The notes beneath the pieces are model-generated. The model saw only the letters and a program-made list of their open reading frames with translations. It had not been told where the DNA came from and ran no database searches. This document shows positions 1 through 8,453 of a stretch of DNA of 64,000 nt, piece by piece (position 1 is the stretch's first letter; each line of letters opens with the position of its first letter). The position numbers and the translations under genes were made by a program. The stretch covers positions 315,685 through 379,684 of the forward strand of contig NZ_LMSH01000001.1 of the NCBI RefSeq assembly GCF_001428365.1, in the 5' to 3' direction. The DNA comes from Arthrobacter sp. Soil763 (GTDB taxonomy: Bacteria > Actinomycetota > Actinomycetes > Actinomycetales > Micrococcaceae).

Positions 1-2
1 CG

Positions 3-227
3 TGGCCGCCGGACGTGCCGGTGCAGATCCACGGCAAGCAGGATGATGAGTTCTTCGACGAGGACCTGCCGGCAGCACGCGAACTCGCCGCGTCCGCAGC
101 GGCCGCGGAGCTGTTCGTGTATCCCGGCCACCAGCACCTCTTCGCGGACTCCTCGCTCGACGCCTTCGACCCGGAGGCGTCCGCGCTGCTGAAGGACCGG
201 GTACAGGCGTTCCTCGCCTCCGTCTGA
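3..227 (+). CDS. Dienelactone hydrolase family protein, C-terminal fragment
   Basis: This reading frame is already open at the left edge, so only the last 74 or so codons are present. The visible part has the dienelactone hydrolase C-terminal pattern: a VPVQIHG strand, an acidic stretch (QDDEFFDED), then a YPGHQHLFAD segment carrying the histidine expected to complete the Cys/Ser-Asp-His triad of this alpha/beta hydrolase family. The nucleophile elbow lies outside the window, so the catalytic class cannot be checked. The protein is probably a soluble cytoplasmic hydrolase. It ends 51 bp before the 3' end of a convergent small gene. Confidence 0.8.
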   Translation, partial: WPPDVPVQIHGKQDDEFFDEDLPAARELAASAAAAELFVYPGHQHLFADSSLDAFDPEASALLKDRVQAFLASV

Positions 228-278
228 GCTGCCCGTCCTGGCCGGCGGCGGCCCGCACCGGGCCCCTGCGGCGGCGCG

Positions 279-557
279 TCAGTCCGCGGGAGGCTCCTCC
301 CGGGCCGGTTTGTCCGACTGGTTATCCTGGGCGGATTTCCCCGGCGACGGCTTTTCCCTGGCATCGTGCAAGTGGTGGGCTTCCTGCAGGTGATGCTGCA
401 GTTTCTCCTCAGCCTCGCGCCGGCGTCGGGCCATTTCGCGCAGTTCCCGGGTGGACTCGGCCCCGGGCGAGACGAAGTGCTCGTGCGTCTTGGCCGGCTT
501 GCCTTCGGGGACGTCCGGGCCGGGGGCAGCGGCAGGCTGAGCGTCATTGTCGGTCAT
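279..557 (-). CDS. Small charged hypothetical protein
   Basis: About 92 residues, starting at the ATG at 557 (MTDNDAQ). A frame extension of ten more codons begins with a poorer start. The protein is hydrophilic and probably disordered at both ends. It has a central arginine/glutamate-rich helix (ELREMARRRREAEEKLQHHLQEAHHLHDAR) that could form a short coiled coil, followed by a Pro/Ser/Lys/Asp tail. No membrane segment or catalytic motif is visible. I do not recognise a family. It is convergent with the upstream hydrolase and lies 54 bp beyond the end of azlD on the same strand, so it may be read from the azl transcript. Confidence 0.55.
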   Translation of the reverse strand: MTDNDAQPAAAPGPDVPEGKPAKTHEHFVSPGAESTRELREMARRRREAEEKLQHHLQEAHHLHDAREKPSPGKSAQDNQSDKPAREEPPAD

Positions 558-611
558 GCTCGAATCGTCCCACCGGCACCCGGGCACAACAAGGGGCTAA
601 AGCCCGGGCGC

Positions 612-923
612 CTACCCCCAGCCCAGCAGCCGCAGCCCGGCCGCGGCGCCGGCGCCGGCCAGCACCACCACCAGGAACGGGGCCCGGAACAGGAGTGCGA
701 CGGCGGCAGCGGCGAGCGCTCCCAGCCGCGCGTCCAGCGCCAGCGACTGTCCCGACGCCACCGCGTTCACCACCGTCAGGGACGCCAGCAGTCCGATCGT
801 CATGGTCCCCGCGACGCGTGAGGTCCGCGGGTTGCGCAGCAGGCTGGCCGGGACCAGGTACCCGACGAGCTTCCAGGCGTAGGCCAGCACGCAGGACAAC
901 AGAAGCCACCACCAGAGCGTCAT
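612..923 (-). CDS. azlD: AzlD family branched-chain amino acid exporter subunit
   Basis: 103 residues, small and very hydrophobic, with four likely membrane helices and the short loop pattern typical of AzlD (KLVGYLVPASLL near the N-terminus, then alternating hydrophobic blocks). AzlD pairs with the larger AzlC to form a membrane exporter of branched-chain amino acids and their analogues. Its ATG overlaps the azlC stop by 4 bp (ATGA at 920-923), so the two are translationally coupled in the usual azlC-azlD order. Family and partner are well supported; the substrate is inferred from family precedent only. Confidence 0.85.
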   Translation of the reverse strand: MTLWWWLLLSCVLAYAWKLVGYLVPASLLRNPRTSRVAGTMTIGLLASLTVVNAVASGQSLALDARLGALAAAAVALLFRAPFLVVVLAGAGAAAGLRLLGWG

Positions 924-1675
924 CCCGCCTCCTCCGCGGTGCGGGCGGCGCGCCGGCCGGCGTCGTGCTCTGCCGCGTACGGGTCGACGTCGGGTTCCAG
1001 TCCCTCGTCCCTGCGTCCGTGGCTGAACCAGCCAATCACCGCGGCGACCAGCGCGGCGACCAGGATCGGCACGCCGGACGGCACCAGCGGCACGGCCAGA
1101 ACGGTGGCCAGCGCGCAGACGACGGCGATCGCGACCGGTTCGCGGCCCTTGAGCCGCGGCCACAGCAGGCCTAGGAAGGCCGCCACCGCTGCGCCGTCGA
1201 GCCCCCATTGTTTCGGGTCGCCGAGGGCCGCCCCGGCCAGTGCGCCCACCGCGGTGAACGCGTTCCAGAGGACGAACACGCCGATCCCGGCCGTCCAGAA
1301 TCCGCGCTGTTGCTCCGCCGGGTCGGTCTGGCCGGTACTGGTGGCCGTGGATTCGTCGATGGTCACATGGGCCGCCGCGAACCGCCGCCAGCCGCGGGGC
1401 TGGAGCAGCGCGTTGAGCTGCATGCCGTAGATGCCGTTGCGCATGCCCAGCAGGGTGGCCGCGCCCATCGCGGCGAGGCCGGACCCGCCCCCGGCGATGA
1501 CGCCGATGAAGGCGAACTGCGAGCCGCCGCTGAACAGCAGCAGGCTCAGCGCCATGGTCTGCCAGAAGTCGAGGCCGGAGGCCACCGACAGGGCGCCGAA
1601 GGACACGCCATAGAGGCCCGTGGCGATGCTGATCGAGAGCCCCACCCGGAACGCCGGGGACTGGGAGAGTTTCAC
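920..1675 (-). CDS. azlC: AzlC family branched-chain amino acid permease
   Basis: 251 residues with the AzlC landmark near the N-terminus (SISIATGLYGVSFGALSVASGL), an FSGGSQFAFIGVIAGGG segment, a GMRNGIYGMQLN motif, and a run of hydrophobic segments. It is the large subunit of the AzlCD exporter in the cytoplasmic membrane. The GTG at 1675 is chosen because it overlaps the stop of the upstream DoxX gene by 4 bp (GTGA) and gives normal family length. The frame stays open far upstream but that part reads as another gene. The C-terminal tail after the last helix is charged (HGRRDEGLEPDVDPYAAEHDAGRR). Operon order is doxX-azlC-azlD. Confidence 0.87.
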   Translation of the reverse strand: MKLSQSPAFRVGLSISIATGLYGVSFGALSVASGLDFWQTMALSLLLFSGGSQFAFIGVIAGGGSGLAAMGAATLLGMRNGIYGMQLNALLQPRGWRRFAAAHVTIDESTATSTGQTDPAEQQRGFWTAGIGVFVLWNAFTAVGALAGAALGDPKQWGLDGAAVAAFLGLLWPRLKGREPVAIAVVCALATVLAVPLVPSGVPILVAALVAAVIGWFSHGRRDEGLEPDVDPYAAEHDAGRRAARTAEEAG

Positions 1676-2121
1676 CGGGGCCGCCGCTTCGGCTGCGCCA
1701 GGCTCCACGCCCAGCCGATCAGTGGCGCCTGCAGCGGCAGGCGGAGGGTGTGGAGGCGGCGCTGGGCCGGCGTCCCGCCGGGCCCGTACGCGTTGCGGAG
1801 CGCGTCGAGGTGTCCGGCCAGGAAGGCGGTGAACATGGCCGCGACGCAGCCGGCCACCGCGCGGCGCGCGGGCGGCACGAGGAGCCCGACGGCGGCTCCG
1901 GCCTCCAGCAGCCCGCTCAACGCCACCCATTCCTCCCGTGAGAGCACCGCCAGGGGCCCGTTGGGCCGGTTGCCGGAGTCGTCGCGGCACAGGATGTCCG
2001 GAACGACCGGGGTGAAAAAGTCCGGATCGCGGAAGTGTTTTGCCGCGCTGGCCAGCAGCAGTCCGCTCAGGGCGGCCGCGGAGAGCGTGGTGGTTGCCCG
2101 GGGGGACCAGCGGAAAGGCAT
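1672..2121 (-). CDS. DoxX-like membrane protein
   Basis: 149 residues with four hydrophobic segments in a DoxX-like arrangement ([28 protein letters not shown], then [46 protein letters not shown]). The pattern of a short N-terminal helix followed by a PDFF(T/V)PxVP loop is common in small actinobacterial DoxX proteins. ATG 2121 is used as the start; the frame continues upstream without membrane character. It is translationally coupled to azlC (GTGA overlap) and is the first gene of this minus-strand set, divergent from the ABC exporter at 2244. Physiological role unknown. Confidence 0.7.
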   Translation of the reverse strand: MPFRWSPRATTTLSAAALSGLLLASAAKHFRDPDFFTPVVPDILCRDDSGNRPNGPLAVLSREEWVALSGLLEAGAAVGLLVPPARRAVAGCVAAMFTAFLAGHLDALRNAYGPGGTPAQRRLHTLRLPLQAPLIGWAWSLAQPKRRPR

Positions 2122-2243
2122 GGGACCATGCAACCACAGCCGCGCTGGCGCCCGCGAACCCGGGGCGTAACCTGCCCCGGAGCAGGGAATTCGGGACCTT
2201 CCGCAGGGGTCCGGGGCCGGCGTCCGGGCGTAGCGTGGTGGCC

Positions 2244-3260
2244 ATGGGCAGTGTCGTCGAGATGGCCGGCGTCGTGAAGCGGTTCGGGCCCGTGACCGCA
2301 CTCAACGGGCTGGATTTCGAGGTGTCCGCCGGGGAGGTCCACGGCTTCCTCGGCCCCAACGGGGCCGGCAAGTCGACGACGCTGCGGCTGCTGCTGGGCA
2401 TGCTCCGCGCCAACGCCGGCTCCGCCCGGGTGTTGGGACTCGATCCGTGGCGCGATGTGGCGCGGCTGCACCGCCGGCTGGCCTACGTCCCGGGCGACGT
2501 GGCGTTATGGCCCAACCTGACCGGCGGCGAGGTGATCGAACTGCTCGGCCGGCTGCAGGGCGGCCAGGACCCTGCGCGCCGCGACGAGCTGCTGGCGCTC
2601 TTCGAACTGGACCCGACGAAGAGGACCCGCACCTATTCCAAGGGCAACCGGCAAAAAGTGGCGCTGGTCGCCGCGCTGGCCACCGACGCCGAACTCTTCC
2701 TGCTGGATGAGCCCACCAGCGGGCTGGACCCGCTGATGGAGGACGCGTTCCGGGGCTGCGTCAGGGACCTGAGGGCCCAGGGCCGGACGGTGTTGCTGAG
2801 CAGCCACATTCTGAGCGAGGCCGAGGCCCTCTCCGACCGGGTCAGCATCATCCGGGCCGGCCGGGTGGTGGAGAGCGGGCCGCTGGAACAGCTCCGGCAC
2901 CTCACCCGGACCTCCGTGACCGCCGACGTCGACGCGGTGCCGCCGGACCTGGGCCTCCTGGCCGGCGTCCATGACTTGGCGGTGGCCGGCCACCGGATCA
3001 GCGCCCAGCTCGACCCCGCCGGGCTGGGACCCTTCCTGCAGGTCCTGACGCGGGCCGGGCTGCGGGCACTCACCAGCCAGCCGCCGACGCTGGAGGACCT
3101 GTTCCTGCGGCACTACGGCGCCGGGACCAGTTCCGGGAACGGCACCGGGAACAGTTCCGGGAACGGCACCGGCGTTCACGGGCCCGAAGGGTCCGGAGCC
3201 GTCGCTGCGACTCACGGCGGCGGCCCGGCGGCCGGCGCCCGGGGGCCGGGCGATGCCTGA
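2244..3260 (+). CDS. ABC transporter ATP-binding protein (tetronasin/polyketide exporter type)
   Basis: 338 residues. The nucleotide-binding domain fills the first 230 residues: Walker [10 protein letters not shown] at 37-45, signature YSKGNRQ at 131-137 in place of the textbook LSGGQ, Walker B LFLLDE at 151-156, and an H-loop histidine in [11 protein letters not shown]. The SKGNRQ signature is typical of the ABC-2 exporters grouped with tetronasin and other polyketide exporters. The ATG at 2244 is chosen because homology begins there ([16 protein letters not shown]). The C-terminus carries a low-complexity Gly/Asn/Ser/Thr stretch with two near-identical SSGNGTG repeats. The stop overlaps the permease start by 8 bp. 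The exported compound cannot be inferred. Confidence 0.88.
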   Translation: MGSVVEMAGVVKRFGPVTALNGLDFEVSAGEVHGFLGPNGAGKSTTLRLLLGMLRANAGSARVLGLDPWRDVARLHRRLAYVPGDVALWPNLTGGEVIELLGRLQGGQDPARRDELLALFELDPTKRTRTYSKGNRQKVALVAALATDAELFLLDEPTSGLDPLMEDAFRGCVRDLRAQGRTVLLSSHILSEAEALSDRVSIIRAGRVVESGPLEQLRHLTRTSVTADVDAVPPDLGLLAGVHDLAVAGHRISAQLDPAGLGPFLQVLTRAGLRALTSQPPTLEDLFLRHYGAGTSSGNGTGNSSGNGTGVHGPEGSGAVAATHGGGPAAGARGPGDA

Positions 3261-4845
3261 GACGCTGGCCGGCACCGGGATCCTGGTCCGGCTCGGTGTG
3301 CGGCGGGACCGCTGGCTGCTGGCGCTCTGGGTGGCCGGCTTCGCAGCCGTCGCCTATTCAACGGCGCTGGCCGGCGCCGATCTCTACCCGGACGTCGGCA
3401 GCCGGGTCGAAGCCGCCACCGCGCTCAATGCCACGGCATCGATGGTCGCGTTGTTCGGGCGAATCTATGACCCCGCCTCGCTGGGAGCGCTGTCGCTGAT
3501 CAAGTACACGGCGTTCATGACCGCCATCCTGGCCGTCCTCATGGTCATCCTGGTCATCCGGCATACCCGGGCTGACGAAGAGGCCGGGCGGCTTGAGCTG
3601 CTGGCAGGCGGACGGCTGGGACGGGACGCCCCGCTGGCCGCCGCGCTCGGCGTCGGTTTCGGTGCCAGCCTGGCCGTGGGTCTGCTGTCCGCCGCCGCGC
3701 TGGCGGCCGGGGGCTTACCCGCGGCGGGCTCGCTGGCGTTCGGCCTGGGCTGGGCCGCCACCGGAATGGCTTTTTGCGCGGTTGCCGGGGTCGCGGCGCA
3801 GCTGACCGCCGGCGCCCGGGCGGCGACCGGCATCAGCATCGGCGTTATTGCGGTCACCTACGGGCTCCGGGCCGTCGGCGACCTTGCCGAACCGGGTCCC
3901 TCGGTCCTGTCCTGGCTCTCGCCGATCGGGTGGAACCAGCAGATCCGGGCGTTCGCCGGGGACCGGTGGTGGGTGCTGGCCTTACCGGCCGCGCTCACCG
4001 TGCTCCTCGTCCCGGCCGCATTTACCCTCCGGGCGCGGCGGGATCTTGGCGCCGGACTGCGCGACGAGCGGCCCGGACCGGCCGTCGGCTCGCTCACCGG
4101 GACCTGGGCGCTGGCCGTGCGCCTGCAGCACCGGGTGTGGCTGGCCTGGGCCGTGGCCTTCGCGGTTTTCGGCGTCGTCATCGGGTCACTGGTCAGCAAC
4201 GTCGCGGAGCTGCTCAGTTCCCCCAGCGCCCAGGATCTGGTCAAGCTGCTGGGCGGCGCGGCAGCGCTGCGCGAGGCGTTCCTGGCCGCCGAAATCAGCA
4301 TCATGGGGCTGCTGGCCGCGGCCTACGGCGTGGCGGCGGCAAACCACCTGCGCAGCGAGGAAGCGGCGGGCCACACCGAGGCCCTGCTGGCGACCGCCAC
4401 CACCCGGGGCCGCTGGGCGAGCAGCCATTACATTTTCGCGCTGGCCGGGGTCGCGGTGCTGATGGCGCTCGCGGGGGCGTCGATCGGCCTCGGCGCCGCC
4501 TTCGCCGTACAGGATCCCGCGCTGGTCGGCAGCGCCACTGCAGCCTCCCTGGCCCAGATTCCCGCCGCCTGGGTGCTGACCGGCCTGGCGCTGGCGGTGT
4601 TCGGCTGGGCGCCCCGGCTGGCGGGGGCAGTCTGGGTGGTGCTGCTGGGGTTTGTCGCCCTCGGTGAATTCGGCGTCCTCTGGAACGCCCCGGAATGGCT
4701 GATGGACCTCTCCCCCTTCCGGCACTCCCCGTTGCTGCCGGTCGGCCCGGACGCGCTGCCCGGCCTGGCGGCACTGACCGCCGTCGCCGCGGCCGTGGGG
4801 GCACTGGGCTACCTCGGCTGGCGGCGGCGGGACCTCGCCGCCTGA
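3253..4845 (+). CDS. ABC-2 type permease, polyketide/antibiotic exporter family
   Basis: 530 residues with about twelve hydrophobic segments in two six-helix halves of roughly 265 residues. This is the duplicated permease usually found with the tetronasin-type ATPase upstream. The first half includes an ADLYPD ectodomain stretch after the first helix. A long hydrophilic linker ([20 protein letters not shown]) separates the halves, and the end is a short basic tail (WRRRDLAA). The 8-bp overlap with the ATPase gene indicates one translationally coupled exporter. No polyketide or peptide biosynthesis genes are nearby, so self-resistance to a local product is not supported; general drug or lipid export is as likely. 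Confidence 0.85.
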   Translation: MPETLAGTGILVRLGVRRDRWLLALWVAGFAAVAYSTALAGADLYPDVGSRVEAATALNATASMVALFGRIYDPASLGALSLIKYTAFMTAILAVLMVILVIRHTRADEEAGRLELLAGGRLGRDAPLAAALGVGFGASLAVGLLSAAALAAGGLPAAGSLAFGLGWAATGMAFCAVAGVAAQLTAGARAATGISIGVIAVTYGLRAVGDLAEPGPSVLSWLSPIGWNQQIRAFAGDRWWVLALPAALTVLLVPAAFTLRARRDLGAGLRDERPGPAVGSLTGTWALAVRLQHRVWLAWAVAFAVFGVVIGSLVSNVAELLSSPSAQDLVKLLGGAAALREAFLAAEISIMGLLAAAYGVAAANHLRSEEAAGHTEALLATATTRGRWASSHYIFALAGVAVLMALAGASIGLGAAFAVQDPALVGSATAASLAQIPAAWVLTGLALAVFGWAPRLAGAVWVVLLGFVALGEFGVLWNAPEWLMDLSPFRHSPLLPVGPDALPGLAALTAVAAAVGALGYLGWRRRDLAA

Positions 4846-4890
4846 CCTCTTGACCCTTGTCCGGCGCTGTTTTCCTGAGAGGATGGCCGG

Positions 4891-5403
4891 ATGCAGAACC
4901 CTCCTGTGGCCCCCGTCGACGTTGAAGCCGCTTCGCAGTTGTGGGCCGCCTACGCGGCGGCGCACCCTGCGCGGGTCCGGGCGATGCCCGAATACACCGT
5001 CGAACACTTCGGGGATTCGAAACGGCTTGCGGACGAACTCCTCGCCTTGGTCCTGAGCGGTCGAAAGCGGGCAACGGCTGAACTCCTGCTGGATTTCACC
5101 GCCCGGGGCGACCAAGTGCCGCGGATCGGGTCCCACTGGATCGCGTGCGACGGCGACGGGGTGCCCCGGGTGATCATTCGCAGCACCGAACTCCGAATCG
5201 GTCCGTTCAGCAGCGCCGACGCGGCGTTCGCCCGCGATGAGGGTGAGGACGACCTGAGCCTTGAGAGCTGGCAGCGCGAACACCGCGCCTATTGGACGCG
5301 CACCAGCGCCGCGGCCGGCCGCGAGTGGTCGGAGCTGGATGAGATCGTCTTTGAGCGCTTCGACCTGGTCTGGCCGCCCGGCGTCGCGGACGCTTCCGCC
5401 TAG
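4891..5403 (+). CDS. ASCH domain-containing protein
   Basis: 170 residues. The ASCH (RNA-binding PUA-like) domain is recognised from LVLSGRKRATAELLLDF, then RIGSHWIACDGDGVPRVIIRSTELRIGPFSSADAAFARDEGEDDLSLESWQREHRAYW. This is the GKK/RAT start and the (E)GxxxxxxSLxxWxxxH block seen throughout the family. ASCH proteins are proposed to bind RNA or modified nucleotides, and a few act as amidohydrolases on acetylcytidine; which applies here is unknown. It lies 45 bp after the exporter and its last 4 bp overlap the 3' end of the convergent GDPD gene. Confidence 0.85.
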   Translation: MQNPPVAPVDVEAASQLWAAYAAAHPARVRAMPEYTVEHFGDSKRLADELLALVLSGRKRATAELLLDFTARGDQVPRIGSHWIACDGDGVPRVIIRSTELRIGPFSSADAAFARDEGEDDLSLESWQREHRAYWTRTSAAAGREWSELDEIVFERFDLVWPPGVADASA

Positions 5404-6296
5404 TTCGCGCTTGCCCGGGCGAGGAGCTGGGCGCGGACCTCTGCGGGGCGGTTGGTAGTGAGCTCCTGGATGCCCAGTTCCCGACAGAGGTCGACGTCAG
5501 CCGCCGAGTCCACCGTCCAGACCCGGAACCGGCGGCCCGAGTCGAGCCAGCGACGAACGGTGCGGGAATGCCCGCGGACGTAGCCGATGCCCGGCCCGGC
5601 CAGGCCAACCTCGCAGTCGTCCAGGATGCGCTCCCCCTCGGTCTGAGCCGCCTTGAGGACGTTGGCCAGCGCGCCGCCGGTGACGGCGCCGAGACCGAGT
5701 TCCTCCCGGATTTCCACCACGTTCACATCATCCACCAGCTGGCAGATGGCCGCGGCGGGCACGGACCGGAGCAGGTGCTTGACCGAGTCCGGGCTGAAGC
5801 TCATGAAGGACACCCGGATGTTATCCAGCATCGACGTCTCCCGGTCCCAGCCCTCGGCCTCAAGGACCTCCAGGACCCGGTCCTCCAGTTTGAGCTGGAA
5901 GGGGCTGGGGTGCTTGAGCTCGATCGCCAGCCCGATCTCGCGGCCGGCCAGGCGCAGCAGGTCCAGCAGCTCGGGCAGGGTCAGGAACTGCTCGGAGGGG
6001 GCGCCGTACTCCTCGGGAATGCGGGCGCCCTTCCAGGAGCAGAAGTCCAGCAGCCTCAGCTCTTCCAGCGTGCGGTCCGCGACCGGACCGGTGCCGTTGG
6101 ACGTACGGTCCAGGGTGGCGTCGTGGAGCAGCACGGCGTGCTGGTCCCGGGTGAGGTGGACGTCGCACTCGACCCCGTCGGCGCCGTCGGCGATCGCCTG
6201 CAGGTACGCGGCGCGGGTGTGCTCGGCGAAGGCGCCGCTGGCGCCCCGGTGGGCGTAGACCAGCGGGCGGGCGACGGCGGACTCCTCGGTAGTCAT
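5400..6296 (-). CDS. Glycerophosphodiester phosphodiesterase
   Basis: 298 residues. The GDPD active site is plain: H16-R17-G18 (AHRGASGAFAEHT), E43 and D45 in GVECDVHLT, and H58 in AVLLHDATLDRTSNGTG. These are the acid/base and metal ligands of the TIM-barrel GDPD family, which hydrolyses glycerophosphodiesters to glycerol-3-phosphate and an alcohol. No signal peptide is seen, so it is likely cytoplasmic. Downstream motifs (LAIELKHP, later FRVWTVDSAADVDLCRELGIQELTTNRPAEV) complete the barrel. It is convergent with the ASCH gene (4-bp overlap) and divergent from DUF445 at 6347. Confidence 0.92.
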   Translation of the reverse strand: MTTEESAVARPLVYAHRGASGAFAEHTRAAYLQAIADGADGVECDVHLTRDQHAVLLHDATLDRTSNGTGPVADRTLEELRLLDFCSWKGARIPEEYGAPSEQFLTLPELLDLLRLAGREIGLAIELKHPSPFQLKLEDRVLEVLEAEGWDRETSMLDNIRVSFMSFSPDSVKHLLRSVPAAAICQLVDDVNVVEIREELGLGAVTGGALANVLKAAQTEGERILDDCEVGLAGPGIGYVRGHSRTVRRWLDSGRRFRVWTVDSAADVDLCRELGIQELTTNRPAEVRAQLLARASAN

Positions 6297-6346
6297 GCTG
6301 ACACGTTAGCCGACGGCGGTAACGGATGCGCGGCTAGGCTGGGCAC

Positions 6347-7657
6347 ATGCAGGTGAACACTGAACGACCAGCCCGTACCGCCGTCCCCCCGGCCGGCGTC
6401 GAACACCGGCTGTCACCCGCGGACGCCGAGAAGGCCGCCGCGCTGCGGAAGATGAAGCTGCTGGCCGTGTCGCTGCTGATCGGCATGGCCGTCATCTTCG
6501 TGGTCGCCTTCGCCCTGCAAAAGCAATACCCCTGGCTGGAGTACGTCCGGGCCGCGGCCGAGGGCGGGATGGTGGGCGCGCTGGCGGACTGGTTCGCCGT
6601 CACCGCGCTGTTCAAGTACCCGCTGGGCCTGAAGATCCCGCACACCGCCATCATCCCCCGACGCAAGGACCAGATCGGGGCGTCGCTGGGCGAGTTCGTG
6701 GAGACCAACTTCCTCTCCGAGCAGGTGGTGAAGGAGAAACTGGCCAGCGTGGACGTCGCCCGGAAGGTCGGCGGCTGGCTGTCCGGCCCCGGCGGCCCCG
6801 AGCGCGTCGCCAAGGAAGGCGCGGCCGTGATCCGCGGCGCGTTCAAGGTTCTCAACGACGACGACGTCCAGTCCGTCATCGAGGCCATGGTCCGGAAGCA
6901 CCTGCTCACCCCGCCGTGGGGCCCACCCGTGGGCCGGCTCGCGGAGCGGGTGTTCGACGACGGCCACCACCACGCGCTGGTGGACCTGCTTGTGGACCGC
7001 ACCGTGGACTGGGTGCGGGACAACCACGAAACGGTCAACCGGCTGGTGACGGACCGCTCCCCCGCGTGGGTACCGACCTTCGTCGACGGGCTGGTGGGCG
7101 ACAAGGTGTACGTCGAAATCCTGAAATTCACCCGCGCCGTGCAGTCCGATCGGCAGCACCAGGTCCGGCTCTCCATCGACACCTATCTGAAGTCGCTGGC
7201 GCATGACCTGCAGCACGACCCGGTCATGATCGCCCGGGCCGAGGGCGTCAAGGCCCAGGTGCTCGGCGACCCGGAGGTCCGTGAGCTGGCCTCGCGCACC
7301 TGGGGCACGATCAAGGCCGCGCTGCTGACCGCCGTCGACGATCCGCACAGCGAATTGACGGTGAAGTTCAAGGCCGCGGTCCACGACTTCGGCACCCGGC
7401 TGGTGGTCGACCCCGAACTGGCAGGGAAGGTGAACGCCTGGATCGGCGACGCGGCCGGGTACCTGGTGAACAACTACCGCTCCGACATCGCCGGTGTCAT
7501 CACCGACACCGTGGCCCGCTGGGACGCCGAGGAGACCTCGCAGAAGATCGAACTCCAGGTCGGCAAGGACCTGCAGTTCATCCGGATCAACGGCACCGTG
7601 GTCGGCGCCCTGGCCGGGCTCGCCATCTTCACCGCGGCGAATCTGGTCTTCGGCTGA
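6347..7657 (+). CDS. DUF445 family membrane protein
   Basis: 436 residues. The DUF445 signature follows a first transmembrane helix at about residues 38-60: EYVRAAAEGGMVGALADWFAVTALFKYPLGLKIPHTAIIPRRKDQIGASLGEFVETNFLS. A long soluble, helix-rich region with several KxxxLxxxx repeats follows, and a C-terminal hydrophobic anchor closes the protein (INGTVVGALAGLAIFTAANLVF). The family is widespread and of unknown function, with a two-anchor topology like this. The gene stands alone, divergent from GDPD. Its stop is followed 17 bp later by one copy of the AGCGCGAACGGACACTT repeat. Confidence 0.87.
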   Translation: MQVNTERPARTAVPPAGVEHRLSPADAEKAAALRKMKLLAVSLLIGMAVIFVVAFALQKQYPWLEYVRAAAEGGMVGALADWFAVTALFKYPLGLKIPHTAIIPRRKDQIGASLGEFVETNFLSEQVVKEKLASVDVARKVGGWLSGPGGPERVAKEGAAVIRGAFKVLNDDDVQSVIEAMVRKHLLTPPWGPPVGRLAERVFDDGHHHALVDLLVDRTVDWVRDNHETVNRLVTDRSPAWVPTFVDGLVGDKVYVEILKFTRAVQSDRQHQVRLSIDTYLKSLAHDLQHDPVMIARAEGVKAQVLGDPEVRELASRTWGTIKAALLTAVDDPHSELTVKFKAAVHDFGTRLVVDPELAGKVNAWIGDAAGYLVNNYRSDIAGVITDTVARWDAEETSQKIELQVGKDLQFIRINGTVVGALAGLAIFTAANLVFG

Positions 7658-7673
7658 CCCCTCCCCCGCCAAG

Positions 7674-7697
7674 AGCGCGAACGGACACTTCGCGCCC
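7674..7697 (+). repeat. Solo copy of the AGCGCGAACGGACACTT intergenic repeat
   Basis: The core at 7674-7690 is followed by CGCGCCC. GCGCGAA and TTCGCGC are complementary and can form a 7-bp stem with loop CGGACAC. It lies 17 bp after the DUF445 stop, in the same orientation relative to that gene as the array copies after narK and pxpA. A terminator-like or RNA-processing role is possible; there is no T-tract. Confidence 0.75.
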
Positions 7698-7745
7698 TAC
7701 GCTGCCGGGTGGCGGCACGCATATGTTCCGGGCAGACTTAGTTTC

Positions 7746-8405
7746 ATGGCTGACTCTGAGGCAGTAACGACGCAGGGTTCGACGGTTGAGGACTGGACGC
7801 TGGCATTGGCGGAATCCGCGGGTTCGCCAGGAGGTGGTGCCGGGGCTGGGCTGATGCTGGCCATCGCCGCGTCACTGACGTCCATGGTCGCCGGATACAC
7901 CGACGCCGACGAGCACCAACGCGCTGAACTCGACGACGTCCATGCCCGGGCGCGGTCCCTGCGGGAAGCTGCCCTCCAACTGGCCGACGACGACTCGTCC
8001 GCGTCAAAGGCGTTCGGGGCCGCGTTCCGGCTCGAACGCGGCCCCGAACGCGAGGACGCCATTCAGAAAGCCTCCGTCGAAGCCGCAAAGTCCTCCGCGC
8101 TGCTCGGCAAGCACGCCATCGGTGCCATCACAGACCTGGAATGGCTGGCAGCCAAGGGCAATCCAGCGCTTATCGCCGATGTCGTCGTCGCTTTCGGCGC
8201 CCTGCGGGCAGCGCTGACTGGAGCACGCACAAACGTCAGCTACGATCTCTCCACCCTGACCTCTGCCGGCGCCACACTCGAGCAGATCCGCCAGGAGCAC
8301 CCGGAGTTGTGGACGACCGTGGAGCGGCTCAATGCCGCCCTGGACCGGATCGACAAACTCACGGCCGAAATAGATCACCGGGCCGCCCCCACCGACGCCC
8401 TCTGA
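7746..8405 (+). CDS. Cyclodeaminase/cyclohydrolase family protein (FchA-like)
   Basis: 219 residues. This is the all-helical formiminotransferase-cyclodeaminase C-domain family: LALAESAGSPGGGAGAGLMLAIAASLTSMVAGYT near the N-terminus corresponds to the glycine-rich folate-binding segment. A long helix with ARSLREAALQLADDDSSASKAFGAAFRL and a KSSALLGKHAIGAITDLEWLAAKGNPALIADV region follow. Stand-alone members act as methenyltetrahydrofolate cyclohydrolases or formimino-THF cyclodeaminases. The ATG at 7746 is where family similarity begins; the frame is open upstream through the repeat. It converges on a 5-formyl-THF cyclo-ligase gene, whose product is methenyl-THF, so a one-carbon folate role fits. 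Confidence 0.8.
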   Translation: MADSEAVTTQGSTVEDWTLALAESAGSPGGGAGAGLMLAIAASLTSMVAGYTDADEHQRAELDDVHARARSLREAALQLADDDSSASKAFGAAFRLERGPEREDAIQKASVEAAKSSALLGKHAIGAITDLEWLAAKGNPALIADVVVAFGALRAALTGARTNVSYDLSTLTSAGATLEQIRQEHPELWTTVERLNAALDRIDKLTAEIDHRAAPTDAL

Positions 8406-8453
8406 CCGGGCGCATCACGGCCGCACGGGCGCAGCCAAAGAGGGTTTTGCCGG

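Noticed and set aside
1676-2413. N-terminal extension of AzlC by about 246 codons
   Set aside because: It runs through the DoxX gene in another frame. The GTG at 1675 coupled to the DoxX stop gives a normal-length AzlC.
2244-4845. Antibiotic biosynthesis cluster around the polyketide-type exporter
   Set aside because: No synthase, NRPS, tailoring or lanthipeptide gene is nearby; the exporter family name alone does not support it.
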